From positions 50,833-98,150 of the forward strand of contig NW_019776173.1 in NCBI RefSeq assembly GCF_001039355.2: 47,318 nt of DNA. The letters are read 5' to 3'. This stretch comes from Lingula anatina (lineage: Eukaryota; Brachiopoda; Lingulata; Lingulida; Lingulidae). Every line of letters begins with the position of its first letter. Positions within the stretch are counted from its first letter, which is position 1. Made by a program: the position numbers and the translations under genes. Under the pieces are notes generated by a model, which made no database searches, had not been told where the DNA came from, and saw only the letters and a list, made by a program, of their open reading frames with translations. Of the stretch, positions 21,501 to 33,130 are shown in pieces.

Positions 21501-24351
21501 AGGCTCTGAACTTGATGTCCACCTACCTGCCCAAGGACACTGGTCCGGGGTCAGCTTACAGTGAGGGTGGTGGTCTGTATGCTCTAGGTAAGTTATCAGG
21601 AATTTTTCTGGCTGACAGCAGGAATCTGTGTCTCCTTTCTTTGTCTTTTATTTTAATGCAAGATGGAAATAGTGGTCTTGGAAAGAGTGGATTTTATTTG
21701 ACGATGTGTCTTTGCATGAATTGATGCTTGCTTTGTGCTCTAGGTAAATGGTTGTCAAATATTTTTGAAGGTCAACTGAAATTTATAGCTGTTTTTTTGT
21801 CTGTTTTTGCAAACAAAATCAAAGAAAGTGTAGATTCTGCATTACTTTGCTTTCTGTAAGGGCTAAATATATCTATATAAAATAAATAATTGGAAATATT
21901 TTTTGTGACAGCTGTGTAACTTTTTGTAATTTTTGTAACATGCTATGACAGATAGAGTGGATTGTCTTTTTATGTAAGTCTTGACTTATGGTGTTTATGA
22001 TGCTTTGTTTTGTTTCCTATTATTCAGGTCTTATCCATGCCAATCATGGCGGAGAGATCACAGAGTACCTGCTCAACCAGCTCAAGGATGCTTCCACTGA
22101 TGTAAGTGGAACATACTCATTACTTCATAAATGTACATTTTTAGTCTAGGTTTAACCATTTTACCAGGTTAAGTAAGTTATGTATAAGTGTGCCTAAGCA
22201 GATGAATGCCCACCAATCTTTAAACTGTTCATTTTGATAAAAAAAATGGATTTTCCTGGGGTAAACATGATTTTCCCATTCCTACTAAAGTTAGTCCATA
22301 ATATTTTTTCTAAAAGGCTTGACTTTCTGTAATAATCGCTTAAGAGATTACTACAGAGGTATCACCATCTTTGAAGGTCCACTTGGTCTGTGATGGCAAG
22401 CACCAATTCCAGAATAATTGTGATAACCAATGTTTTGATGGTAAAATGGAATTTAATATATTTCTATGAGGTGTTTACAATGTATTTAAAGGAGTCTGGT
22501 ATGAAGAGTTGTTATCAGTTTGAGATAGCTATTGATGTTGTATTATTTCAGATGGTCCGTCATGGAGCTTGTCTTGGATTGGGGCTGGCTGCTATGGGGA
22601 CTGCCAGACAGGGTGAGTGATGTGTAATAAAGCATTGTCTAGAAATATCATCAGTCCTTTCATTTGTATTGTACTGCTGCTTTGCTTGATGATGATGAAA
22701 AATGTCAAAAGATGAATCTAAAAAAAAAAAAAAGAATAATAATATAGTAAATTGATATCTGTGAGCACTTTCAAGTTCAGGTTAGACGAAGATAACATTT
22801 CTTGCTGAGATAACATGCTAAGCAGTGGTGCTTGTTGTTATTGGGACATTGGTCTGGCTGTGAGTAACTTGAGGTCAACCTATATCAAGATGACACAGTG
22901 ACTGCTGAAGCGGCAGGTCTTGTATTCCAATACTAACCTTTCATGTCATCTATATTCTATACAACTCTGAAAAGCTCAAGTTGATCTTATATCAAGATGA
23001 TACTGTTACTGGAGAGCATTCAAATATTAACCTTTCATGTCATCTATATTGTAGACATCTATGAACAGCTCAAGTTCAACCTGTACCAGGATGACGCAGT
23101 GACGGGAGAGGCGGCAGGTCTCGCTATGGGGCTGGTAATGTTGGGCACCAAGTCTGCCACTGCCATTGAAGATATGGTGGCTGTGAGTAGTTTCTACATC
23201 ATCACTGATAATAACCTTGATACATGATGTTGTTGACTTGAATTCATAATCCCTTATATTTTTCTATAGTATGAATGCTTAATTGAATTTTTTGAAGTCA
23301 TGTTAGGTGTTCAGATTAGATATATCTTTAAAGAAATTTTTGACATAGCTGAATACATTCATCCAATGTTATAATTTTTTTTTAATAATTTAGATTTGAT
23401 AATTACCAGAGAATGTTTAAATCTTTTACAAATGTTAAATATTTTATTTTAGTATGCCCAAGAGACTCAGCACGAGAAAATTCTCCGTGGTTTGGCTGTG
23501 GGCATTGCGCTGACCATGTTTGGTAGGCTGGAGGAGGCCGATACCCTGATTGAGAGCCTGTCACGTGACAAAGACCCCATCCTGCGCTGGTCAGGCATGT
23601 ACACGGTTGCCATGGCGTACTGCGGAACAGGAAACAACAAGGCTATCAGGAAGTTGTTGCATGTTGCTGTGAGTAGTGAAGCCATAGTAACAGTGTTGTA
23701 ACAATGTTTATATTGTGAGACTATGATAAAGTGACCTAGTGCTACAATGCTTAAATGTTTAAAAAAATTATGACTTGTGGAAATTAAAAGAAAATATTTT
23801 TTCTCCATATAGTTGTATTGATAACAGTAGTATCTCCATAACAAAAGTGTGACAATACTGATACAGTGACTGCATGATAAAACAACAGTAGTGTAACAAT
23901 GTTTATTGTAGGTATTGCTTACTGAAGCTATGAAAAGGTTTTCTCTCCATGTAATCTTATTTGATTCACAGTTATCGTTTAACAATGATGTCATTTAAAG
24001 ACATATCCACCAACTGGTGTATTTATCAGCCAAGCACACACATTTGATAATTTCAGCATTTCGGCATTGTGGTAATTCTCTTTCCCTTTTGTATTCTCAG
24101 TGTTTCACTGAAGTGTCCCAGTTTTTGTGGGCATACACATTTTCCTACATGGATTATTTTATCTATAGCCTTTGTGGCAATTGCTCAAAGCTACAGCATA
24201 GAAAAGGAATGTGGTGTTTTATTAATGGACATTAATGGACACAGAGGCTGGATGTTACAATGTTGTTGTTGTTGTTGTTTTTCCAGGTCAGTGATGTCAA
24301 TGATGATGTCAGGAGAACGGCCGTCACTGCCCTCGGCTTCTTGCTATTCAG
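15003..24351 (+). CDS. PSMD1: 26S proteasome non-ATPase regulatory subunit 1 (Rpn2), 5' two thirds
   Basis: PSMD1/Rpn2 is the large scaffold of the proteasome base; it contacts the ATPase ring and docks ubiquitin-handling factors. Exons: 15003-15027, 15437-15480, 16357-16430, 17118-17181, 17648-17753, 18039-18181, 18448-18510, 19110-19253, 19451-19519, 19821-19981, 20253-20334, 20690-20827, 20992-21080, 21409-21587, 22028-22101, 22552-22612, 23055-23182, 23453-23668, 24287-24351. All introns are GT-AG and all phases join, giving about 640 residues. Recognisable blocks include [37 protein letters not shown], the proteasome/cyclosome repeats ([41 protein letters not shown]) and [19 protein letters not shown]. 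The start is ATG 15003 or, as metazoan alignment suggests, ATG 15009. The last exon ends at ...LGFLLF-R in phase 2; the roughly 300 C-terminal residues are not found downstream in this window. Introns hold a 313-base N gap, a MITE and exon-derived copies. Confidence 0.96.
15511..15614. repeat. (GT)n microsatellite next to the assembly gap
   Basis: A long interrupted GT tract in PSMD1 intron 2, just before the N run. It probably caused the gap. Confidence 0.9.
15633..15945. other. Assembly gap of 313 Ns
   Basis: Run of unknown bases in PSMD1 intron 2. Exons 2 and 3 join in frame across it, so no coding sequence need be missing. Confidence 0.98.
16509..16683. mobile_element. Palindromic MITE in PSMD1 intron 3
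   Basis: 47-base terminal inverted repeats (16509-16555 and 16637-16683) differ at only two positions. They begin GGCCCCATTCAGAATAGGGG and end in GGGTCAAATATGG. The interior of about 81 bases is non-coding and contains gcaagcttgg. The element shares arms (CATTCAGAA, GGACTAAC, TCAAATATGG) and core with the element at 30072-30291, in opposite orientation. No clear target duplication is visible. It could form a strong hairpin in the PSMD1 pre-mRNA. Confidence 0.8.
17560..17614 (+). pseudogene. Partial duplicate of PSMD1 exon 5, possible alternative exon
   Basis: In intron 4, just upstream of exon 5, this segment reads [18 protein letters not shown], against exon 5's [18 protein letters not shown]. 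Across [11 protein letters not shown] there are five synonymous and no replacement differences. It is preceded by an acceptor-like tttttatttag and followed by a donor-like AAAT/gtaaaa. With these sites its length (55) leaves the same phase as exon 5 (106), so it could replace exon 5 but not be added to it. Replacement would shorten the protein by 17 residues. It is either a decaying relic or a rarely used mutually exclusive exon. Confidence 0.6.
19297..19324. repeat. (GT)n microsatellite in PSMD1 intron 8
   Basis: A short GT tract followed by (TTTG)n. Confidence 0.8.
20954..20977 (+). repeat. Four tandem TGACCT hexamers before PSMD1 exon 13
   Basis: TGACCT occurs at 20954, 20960, 20966 and 20972 without spacing, 15 bases before the exon 13 acceptor. 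The complement AGGTCA is the nuclear-receptor half-site, but the run may simply serve as part of the pyrimidine-rich acceptor region. Related TGACCT units precede exon 14 (about 21381-21400). Confidence 0.7.
22868..23016 (+). pseudogene. Two decayed partial copies of PSMD1 exon 17
   Basis: In intron 16, 22868-22921 reads [18 protein letters not shown] and 22972-23016 reads [15 protein letters not shown], against exon 17's [18 protein letters not shown]. The second copy carries the exon's own intron tail: ctaacctttcatgtcatctatatt at about 22933-22956 matches the sequence just before exon 17 at about 23028-23051. Its acceptor TAG has become TAT, and both copies run into non-homologous sequence. 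They are relics of tandem duplication of the intron 16 end plus exon 17. Confidence 0.75.
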
Positions 24352-27300
24352 GTAGGACCCAAGTTTTCTATATGCTTGCTTTCTCTTCACATTGGCTTTG
24401 GTGCTGTGATATTTTCAGGGAAAGATTGACAGAATTGTAACATTTATGAATATGGTAGTGTGAATATATTTTCAGCATTATCTGCATTTGGGAAAATGAT
24501 ACTGTACATGTACAGCCAGATTATAGAGGTTGTGCTGAGAATGATTGTGTTAGAGAAGATCTGAGAAGCAATCAGGTGTGCTGCTGCAGCACAACCAGTA
24601 CAGCCCTGTGCACCTTTTGATTGAATATGTAACAGAATATGTAACAGAATGCCATATTTTTTCATATCATGTCATTGTTCTGAGAACATCATGTTCTGAG
24701 AACATAATTGCTCTGTTGATCTTGGGAAATGTATTACCTTGCACAGTACAACACTTGATTCTGTTGTTATATGTATTGTGGAACAGTCTTTTTGACTGTT
24801 CTACCTCTCTTTTGTCATATTACACCTAATAGACAGGCAGAGAAACAGGTAGACAGATATAGATTATGAGATGTAAAGAATGTGAGAACGAAAAACATCA
24901 ACATTAAAAATTTAATAATGTCAGGGGTGTAATCAAAGAAAAAAGGAACACCCCAATATATCATGTCAGAAGCCTGAAAGCTGTGTATTATACCAGCTTC
25001 TGAACTGCAGACATAGATGTAACTGTGTTGTGAATTTGTACATTATGCAAATAGTCTTTTATCATTTGCTATACAAATTAATACCATAACCTATCCAAGC
25101 ATTCAAAGTTGATTAACCTCAGATGGGGCCTTTCTTTGATTATGGATGCAGGGAGAGTTACGTTGCCACCTACAGTATTGTTTTTAATTAGAGGAAAAGT
25201 TTGTTGCTAAGCAACTAATATGCTATTATCAGTACTACTGTTCATGAATAACTGATATCTCTCAAATTTCTCATTTGTTTTACTCTTAGACTAGTAGAAA
25301 GTTATATTTTCAATATAGGTGATAAGATGATAAATGAACTATTGTGAATAATGTAATCAGTTCATCTGGCAGTTGCTCTTCATGACTATGCCAGAGTAAC
25401 GAGGAGAAATGTAGGATGTTGTTAGCCAGATTCTCTTGTCCTGTGACGTATGAGAAAATATAATTAATTATTGAGAAATACCAATGTTTTGATTATGGTT
25501 TATCAATTACAGCCAAGACAACAGGTTGGTACCATGCATTACCAGTATGTGTTCCTCAGGTACTTGCTGAACATGGAAATCATACTCCTGGAAATAATAG
25601 CGTCATTTTGATGGCGGTTCACCCACAGGTCATCGTGTCCTTGGACACATCATTTAAGAGACAACTTGAGTGATGGATGACCTCCTGATATCATATTGAA
25701 ATTGTCTGATTCTGATGGATTGTCTTTATAAGTGTACTTTTATTGGTGTTGTACACAGACGTAGTGGTCATTTGCTGTTGAATGGCAATAGACAGAACCC
25801 AGTTGGGGGGAGGGGGGGTATATGTGTATTCCCAGATTGTCAGAGGTTTCTCCTTTTGCTCTGCCAATAAACAACAAAACAGTACAAAACCAACCCATTT
25901 TTCCATCTCCGTCCCTAACATACATAAGAAAATTGCTGGAGTATACTTTTGTATGTTTTCTGAGTGAAGTACTAGCAAGGCAGTTTTTTTCCTTGTTCAC
26001 CCTCAGTTAAATTCTGGGTCCTTAATTGAGAGCCCCATCTCATTCCCATGTATAAAAGTGGTTTGTTGGAGGAATTATTATTATTTGATTGTCACTGTTG
26101 TTGGTGCTAAACGTGTTGCAGGAGCATTTCCACAGCTGTAGGTAATTTTCTTGAAGTTGTCACACAACAATTTTCCAAATCTTATTGGCACAAACAATCT
26201 TAGATCATAAAATGATCTGATATTTCTGAGAAATGATACTCCATCATCATCCATCATTTACCTTTCAATAAACACCAAGGTCATCATCAGTGGACCTCTT
26301 GTGATACTGACCTGTCGTGACTGTAGACACAATGACCAAGGCAAAATGGCCTCTTATTATGTATAATAACGTTTGCTTATCTTATAATTGTTGTTCAGAG
26401 AGATGGCAAGTTTTAAAATTGGTTTACCAACATCCCATTCATGACCTTCAAATTATAATAGTTTTTGTACTCTGTGAAAGTATTTGGTTGTGTTATATCT
26501 TGTGTTGATAGGAAGAAACCGTAGCCATGCAAGAAAGCGTAGAAGCAAAAATGCTGAAAAAATCCATCACATTCATTGCCTCCCTATTGGTTGCCAATTA
26601 TCTGTCTACTCCTTGGTTGTTCTTCTCCTCCTCACTTCTGCTGGCACAATCTCAGATTCAATCAGGCACAATTAGATGAGCCAGGAGACTCTGTAGGAGG
26701 GGTTATTTATAGAAAGTTTTCTCACCAGAACTGCTAGACTGGCAGCATAGGGTGAGGAACTCTCTCTCTATGGGCTGATGGAAGTCTTGCCTGGGGTTGG
26801 TGTCTTAAAAGGGTTTCAACTAAAAACTTGGGCTTAACTTTTAGACTAGAAATTTAGTCACCTAAATTTGAGACAAATCAGTTGTAGTCTACTTTAGATA
26901 AAGTAGGTACTAATCTGAATCATAAGTCATGTCTTTTTTTTGTTATATAACTATATATAACTAGCAGATTATTTTATTTAAGTAGTGTGTCACTGGTTTG
27001 GCTGGGGTCAGAGGTGACAGTTGTGTGAGTTTTGACATACAGTTGTATAGAGCAGTGTTTTAAGGTTGACTTTCTGATTCTGAACACGTTTTTTTTCTGT
27101 TTGGATTTTTGTCACTTTTTTACGTGATAAGTTGTGATAAGTTCTCTTATGTCATGGCTCTATGGGGCACAAACTAATGACCTTTTATTCTGCGTAAGTC
27201 TTTTTTGAAAAATCTGTTTACAGAAATTATGTTCTCAACTCCGTTGGGAGTGAGCAATAAAGATATTATTTTTATATCAGCTTCAATGTTTTAGTTCACA

Positions 27301-27975
27301 AAAGACATTTTGCAGAACTTGTTATTCATATTTCACTAAAATCTTTATTACCTGGCATCATGTGCATGTTGTGGATTTTCATTAGTGTATTTTTTTTTTT
27401 CGTTTTTACATGTGACTCCAGCAGCTTTAGAGGGTGCTGCTGAGCATGGCAAGAGTAAAGAAGCAATTTAGAATGGACATTATGTGCTGGAAGGTGACTG
27501 TTTTATAGATAGAAGAGGCTGTTTTCTGGTTCAACTGTTCTGCTTTTTAATCGAAGACATTTTTTATTTGTATATGAGGCCCATGAGTCTTGGGTGGCAT
27601 TGCACAAAAAGTTTGAAGTGTTTTAAGCCTTAACTTAGCTGACTAAATATGGCGAAGTTGACTGCGGTAATAGCCAGTACCTTGTAACTTTGATCTAAGA
27701 GAATTTTACAGGGAACTGACCTACAAGAAAAAGGAGTTAGCTCATCTAAATGGTCTGTTGTTACCACTGAGGATAAAAATGTTCCTCAAGGCGGTCTAAA
27801 TCAGCTTGTTAAAAGACTGAATGAAATGGGATAAGGGGCCTTACAAATTCTCTCTCAAATGAAACTTTGTGGAAAAAACTTAATAGCATTCTTTGCTCAA
27901 ATTGATGTACATGTTTTGTGAAATGGATCCTTGATGGTTATTGTTGAGCTTATTGTAAATAGAAACAATCAATAA

Positions 27976-28182
27976 AGCCCCCCTTTACACTGGATGGTGG
28001 CCCATAGCAAGGCTTCATCTGAGAGAACAAAATACTACTTTACATGCCGACAACTGGCTGATCATTGAGTATTCATTCTGCAACCAAAGCGATTCTGTGC
28101 CTCCTTACTTCGACCACAGAAATGATAGTTTAATGTCACAAGAAAGGACTCAGAAAGGACGCCGACCAGTGTAAATAGGGCC
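27976..28182. mobile_element. MITE with TTTACACTGG termini and TAA target duplication
   Basis: The left end AGCCCCCCTTTACACTGG and the right end CCAGTGTAAATAGGGCC form imperfect terminal inverted repeats of about 17 bases that continue weakly inward. Both ends are flanked by TAA (27973-27975 and 28183-28185). A 3-base TWA duplication is typical of PIF/Harbinger elements. Length 207, non-coding. Confidence 0.6.
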
Positions 28183-29594
28183 TAAGTTTAATGTTAGTCA
28201 GCAAGATAATGGAGAGAAGAGTGGTGTGATGCACTCCTCCTTGGTACTGCACAGTGCGCAAAGTTTTCATTTCTCTTTTTTTACCTCTCAGAACATGCTG
28301 ACCTCTACACCTTGAGTAGTTCACAGTTTTCATTTTCCCTTCAGATATTACTGTTCTTGTTTACTCAACACTCAGGGTATTTAGCACACACTGTGTTGAT
28401 TCACTTACTTGTTGTGTTAAGGTGTAAGATAAATAGGTTATTGGAGAATTTTTGTATCATTTTCCTCAGGAAATGTTGCCATTGTGCAGTCCACTGCGTA
28501 GGTCAGTAAACTCCAAGAAACATTTCCTTCCAACTAAGTGCTAAATAGACTAAAATCTTCTGATGTTAATGTACAAAATGATCTGTGTTTGGGCCAACTT
28601 TTTTTTTGTAATTTGCCCACACAGTCTTCAAGAAGAGTTCAGTACCATCAAAGGAGACCAACATGAGGACTGTGTATGCATCAGATAAAAAAAATCTCCA
28701 GCAATTGGGCAATAATTTTTTTTGAGTTCTCTTTCTGTTTTGAGATCATATTCTTTGCCTTGTCATAAAAGTTCATCAACCTAAAATAGAGAGACTCGCA
28801 GGTCAGTCACCAGTCAAGGTATATTTGGCTTAGAAGGTGGAAAAAATTTCTGTAACTTTTGGATTTCTTCTTTTTGCAAACTCTCCGTTCCAGTTTAGTG
28901 ACCTTAAGCCAAGCCATCTACAAACTATTTATTAAACAAATTAAATCCTACTTGTCCTGAGTTGAGGCATCTAGGTTAGTTTTTTTCTTGGCCAACACTG
29001 GAAGGCAACCTTTGGGTCAAATTTTGTCTTCATTTACAAGAAAATCTACACATACTCAGTCTTGGCTAAAGATTCCAGGTGTTTTGTGAGCCATCACTCT
29101 ACCTCTGAAATAGGAATTCTGGCAGACGTTTTCTTTATTTGTGAAACTTAGAAACCATGCACTTATTGGGTTGATTGAGGCCAAATTTCATTGAAATAAT
29201 ATTATTACTTTTATATTGATTTGTTATGCTCATCAAAATGATTAGATGAATGAATAAAAAATAACATAAACGTAATTGATAAAAAATACAGATGTTAAGT
29301 AAAAAGGGATTAATAAAATGAAAAGGAAAATTAAAAGCAATGTGCCAAATAAAGTCTACTTATTTCACTTTTTGTAACATAACATTTTTGCACACCAAAA
29401 CAAACAAAATATATTCATTTCATGCCAAGGTGGTCACATGTGGGAGATTTTTTCTCTGTGTATAAGTAATTTTCGAAAAAGGAAATCATCTGATTAGGAG
29501 CGACATTTGCCAGATGGACATCGAAGTGCTTCGGCTAGGTGAGAAATTTGGATTGTGTTTCCAATACAAACTGTCACCCAAACAAGGTGATTGC

Positions 29595-30010
29595 AGAAGA
29601 ATAAAAACACTGGTTACCAGGTTAATGATTGGAGAGCTGTTGTCCCATGTTGTTGTTCTAGGTAGAGAGGATAAAAACACTGGTTACCAGGGTGATGATT
29701 GGAGAGCTGTTGTCCCATGTGTTGTTCTAGATAGAGAGGATAAAAACACTGGTTTCCAGGGTGATGATTGGAGAGCTGTTGTTCCATGTTGTTGTTCTAG
29801 GTAGAGAGGATAAAAACACTGGTTACCAGGGTGATGATTGGAGAGCTGTTGTCCCATGTTGTTGTTCTAGGTAGAGAGGATAAAAACACTGGTTACCAGG
29901 GTGATGATTGGAGAGCTGTTGTCCCATGTTGTTGTTCTAGATAGAGAGGATAAAAACACTGGTTACCAGGGTGATGATTGGAGAGCTGTTGTCCCATGTT
30001 GTTGTTGTAG
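29595..30010. repeat. Minisatellite, about 70-bp unit, six copies
   Basis: The unit is approximately gataaaaacactggttacca followed by gggtgatgattggagagctg, ttgtcccatg and ttgttgttctaggtagagag. Most units are 69-71 bases. The matching array at 34575-34920 has five units, so the array is length-variable. Some units are 69 bases and happen to stay open in one frame, which creates a spurious repeated peptide. Confidence 0.9.
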
Positions 30011-30071
30011 GTAGGGAGGATGAAGTTGAGAGGTTTATGCTAAACATAAAGCCTGTCTATGGATATATTCA

Positions 30072-30291
30072 GAACATCGACAGCATTAACAACCAAAGTT
30101 GATTCATGGACTAACAGATCTGCAGATCAAATATGGATGACTCACTTGAAAGCTTGCCACATAATCCCCTAATAGCCTCTGATCATTCCCCGTGGATATT
30201 ACGCAGCAAACTTTTAACTGGGTCTGCCGTATTTGATACATAGATCTGTAAGTCCACGAATCAACTTTGGTTCTGAATGCTGTCAGTGTTC
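30072..30291. mobile_element. Palindromic MITE, same family as 16509-16683
   Basis: Inverted arms of about 60 bases: GACAGCATTAACAACCAAAG...GATTCATGGACTAACAGATC from 30079 match the complement of 30227-30284 (tgatacatagatctgtaagt...ttctgaatgctgtc). The arms share CATTCAGAA-, GGACTAAC- and TCAAATATGG-type blocks with the PSMD1 intron 3 element. The core aagcttgccacataatccc matches the reverse complement of that element's core. Copies lie at 34981-35200 and 35796-36015 because of the suspect duplications. Confidence 0.75.
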
Positions 30292-31078
30292 AATGATTTA
30301 AGCAGAAAACTTTCCCAGCTGCTCCTCTGGGAACAAAATTGATTTACAGAAGATAACTCTGCCATCATTAGGGTTTAACTTGGTGAGAAAAGTTTTATTC
30401 CTCTTCTGAGCAAGTTCTGCCCCAGCGCAACTAAATGTTTTAAATAACATTTTGGGTTTTCCAAAGCTTTTTCAAATTTTCATGTTCATGGAGATCCTTT
30501 ATATAAAAAATAACAATGTTTTTATGCATTTCTCTGTGGCATAGAAAGCTGAGTGTTTTCAGTGTTTTTTTTTTAGATTAAACTGTTTAGCACTTTTTTA
30601 ATTGTCTTTTATGGGCATTGGATAAAAACACTGTATTTTTCATTTTCCAGTATTTAGACTGGTGTCTCATTTTTTTCCTTTTTTATCTTTTTTACTCTGC
30701 CACCAGATTAATGTGAAACAATTTAAGTGTGCATAAATAGTAAGAAGGTTTTAGTGCCAGGTGAAGAATGAAAAATCTGCCTGTCAGAGGTTTGAAGGTT
30801 TCCTGCAAGGATTACCAGGAATCATTATGTTTAACCTTAAATTTTCATGACATCCAGATTTTGTTTTCCAAGATATTAGCCAAGATATGTCAGGTTGGGA
30901 AGGGAAAATTTCTTAGAAGGATAATTGAAAACTGTGTTAATTTTGATTTCAACGACATGACATGTCTTGTTGCTATCAAGTTACATTTCAAAGGTGATTT
31001 TTCTAAGAAGAAAAAGATGGTTTTCCATCACACTTTATTGGTAGAATGTTTTATTGGCAGATATGTCAGTAGAAACAT

Positions 31079-31146
31079 GACAGACAGACAGACAGACAAA
31101 CAGACAAACAGACAGGCAGGCTGACAGACAGACAAACACACAGACG
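31079..31146. repeat. (ACAG)n microsatellite
   Basis: Imperfect ACAG/ACAA tetranucleotide tract; counterpart at 36791-36858. Confidence 0.9.
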
Positions 31147-31966
31147 AATAAGAAAAGCTTAATTTTATCTCTGTAAAACCCAGTGAAATAATTATATCTC
31201 TGTAAACCTCAGTGAAATACCACACCAGTTAAGAGTACTTCCAACTCCAGACAAGATCCTTTACCGGGAGTATCTTCACTGATTCAATGATCTCCTCTGC
31301 ACAGTCCACTGATTTGTACTGATGACAAACAGGAAATGAACAACTACTGTTTCACATTAGCCGAGATAAAACAGTAACTCAATCAACTCTCAATTCAAAG
31401 AGCCCTTTTAGAGAAGATGCTTTTTTGCTATTTCTGACTTTTGCCTTAACCATTTCGTACAAATTGTTGACAAGACAAGAATGTTGATTGGATTATGTCA
31501 CGCTGGGGTCAAAGACCATAAAAATCAGAAAGTGTCAATGGAAGGGCCTGTTGACTGTTGATTACTTGGCTGCATGCTGTGAACCCACACTGAGTGATTG
31601 ATTGCAAGTGGAATAAATTGCTCAGGTGAGGAACTAAAGAATGACTTTGGTTTTTCTTTCACTAAGGTTGAAAATTTGTTCTTATTTCTATGTCTACAAA
31701 TATATTTTTTATGGAGAAATAGAAAAATAAACCATAAAATATCCTTATCTGTGTCCTTATTACGTAATACAAACTGACTCCAAAATTATTCTGACGAATT
31801 CATTATTGTTTATATGTATGTTTTTTAATGTACTCCTACTAAATAAAAGAAAAAAAACATGCAAATTGATTTTTGAGTACTGCGGAAATGCTAAGTAATT
31901 GGCGTTACATAACAGTTTTGGCAGTAAGCAGAGAGGTGTGCCTGAGTATGCCTTCTCAAGTTGACG

Positions 31967-31967
31967 N
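31967..31967. other. Single-N contig join
   Basis: Separates the two copies of the 5-kb block; the sequence after the N repeats 27021 onward. Confidence 0.9.
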
Positions 31968-32923
31968 TAGTGTGAGTTTTGACATAAAGTTGTATAGAGC
32001 AGTGTTTTAAGGTTGACTTTCTGATTCTGAACACGTTATTTTCTGTTTGGATTTTTGTCACTTTTTTATGTGATAAGTTGTGATAAGTTCTCTTATGTCA
32101 TGGCCCTATGGGGCACAAACTAATGACCTTTTATTCTGCAAGTAAGTCTTTTTTGAAAAATCTGTTTACAGAGATTATGTTCTCAACCCCGTTGGGGGTC
32201 AGCAATAAAGATATTATTTTTATATCAGCTTCAATGTTTTAGTTCACAAAAGACATTTTGCAGAACTTGTTAATCATATTTCACTAAAATCTTTATTACC
32301 TGGCATCATGTGAATGTTGTGGATTTTCATTAGTGTATTTTTTTTTTTCGTTTTTACATGTGACTCCAGCAGCTTTAGAGGGTGCTGCTGAGCATGGCAA
32401 GAGTAAAGAAGCAATTTAGAATGGACATTATGTGCTGGAAGGTGACTGTTTTATAGATAGAAGAGGCTGTTTTCTGGTTCAACTGTTCTGCTTTTTAATC
32501 GAAGACATTTTTTATTTGTATATGAGGCCCATGAGTCTTGGGTGGCATTGCACAAAAAGTTTGATGTGTTTTAAGCCTTAACTTAGCTGACTAAATATGG
32601 TGAAGCTGACTGTGGTAATAGCCAGTACCTTGTAACTTTGATCTAAGAGCATTTTACAGGGAACTGACCTACAAGAAAAAGGAGTTAGCTCATCTAAATG
32701 GTCTGTTGTTACCACTGAGGATAAAAATGTTCCTCAAGGCGGTCTAAATCAGCTTGTTAAAAGACTGAATGAAATGGGATAAGGGGCCTTACAAATTCTC
32801 TCTCAAATGAAACTTTGTGGAAAAAACTTAATAGCATTCTTTGCTCAAATTGATGTACATGTTTTGTGAAATGGATCCTTGATGGTTATTGTTGAGCTTA
32901 TTGTAAATAGAAACAATCAATAA

Positions 32924-33130
32924 AGCCCCCCTTTACACTGGATGGTGGCCCATAGCAAGGCTTCATCTGAGAGAACAAAATACTACTTTACATGCCGACA
33001 ACTGGCTGATCATTGAGTATTCATTCTGCAACCAAAGCGATTCCGTGCCTCCTTACTTCGACCACAGCGATCCCAGTTTAATGTCGCAAGAAAGGACTCA
33101 GAAAGGACGCCGACCAGTGTAAATAGGGCC
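32924..33130. mobile_element. Second copy of the TTTACACTGG MITE
   Basis: Counterpart of 27976-28182. The left flank is TAA and the right flank TAG. Several substitutions lie inside the element (for example near 33066-33086). Confidence 0.55.

Larger units (their letters stand above)
27021..31966. repeat. First copy of the 5-kb duplicated block
   Basis: Recurs at 31968-37677 with about 2 percent divergence and indels. This copy stops exactly at the N (31967), and its last bases match 37672-37677, which is what an unmerged overlapping contig end looks like. Confidence 0.9.

Noticed and set aside
23467-23994. 175-codon minus-strand frame
   Set aside because: Its 5'-distal part is the antisense of PSMD1 exon 18, which explains the open frame; the rest is AT-rich intron.
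29514-29804. 96-codon frame with repeated EDKNTGYQGDDWRAVVPC units (and 34494-34853, plus minus-strand frames there)
   Set aside because: It arises from the 70-base minisatellite staying open when units are 69 bases; frame is lost in adjacent units and no splice or start context supports a protein.
29595-30010. CRISPR-like array of repeats
   Set aside because: Units are contiguous without unique spacers and the locus is animal DNA.
30768-31124. 118-codon frame ending in a QTDKQTNRQ-type repeat (and 36480-36776)
   Set aside because: Ends in translated (ACAG)n microsatellite, and the stop position differs between the two near-identical copies; no coding signature.
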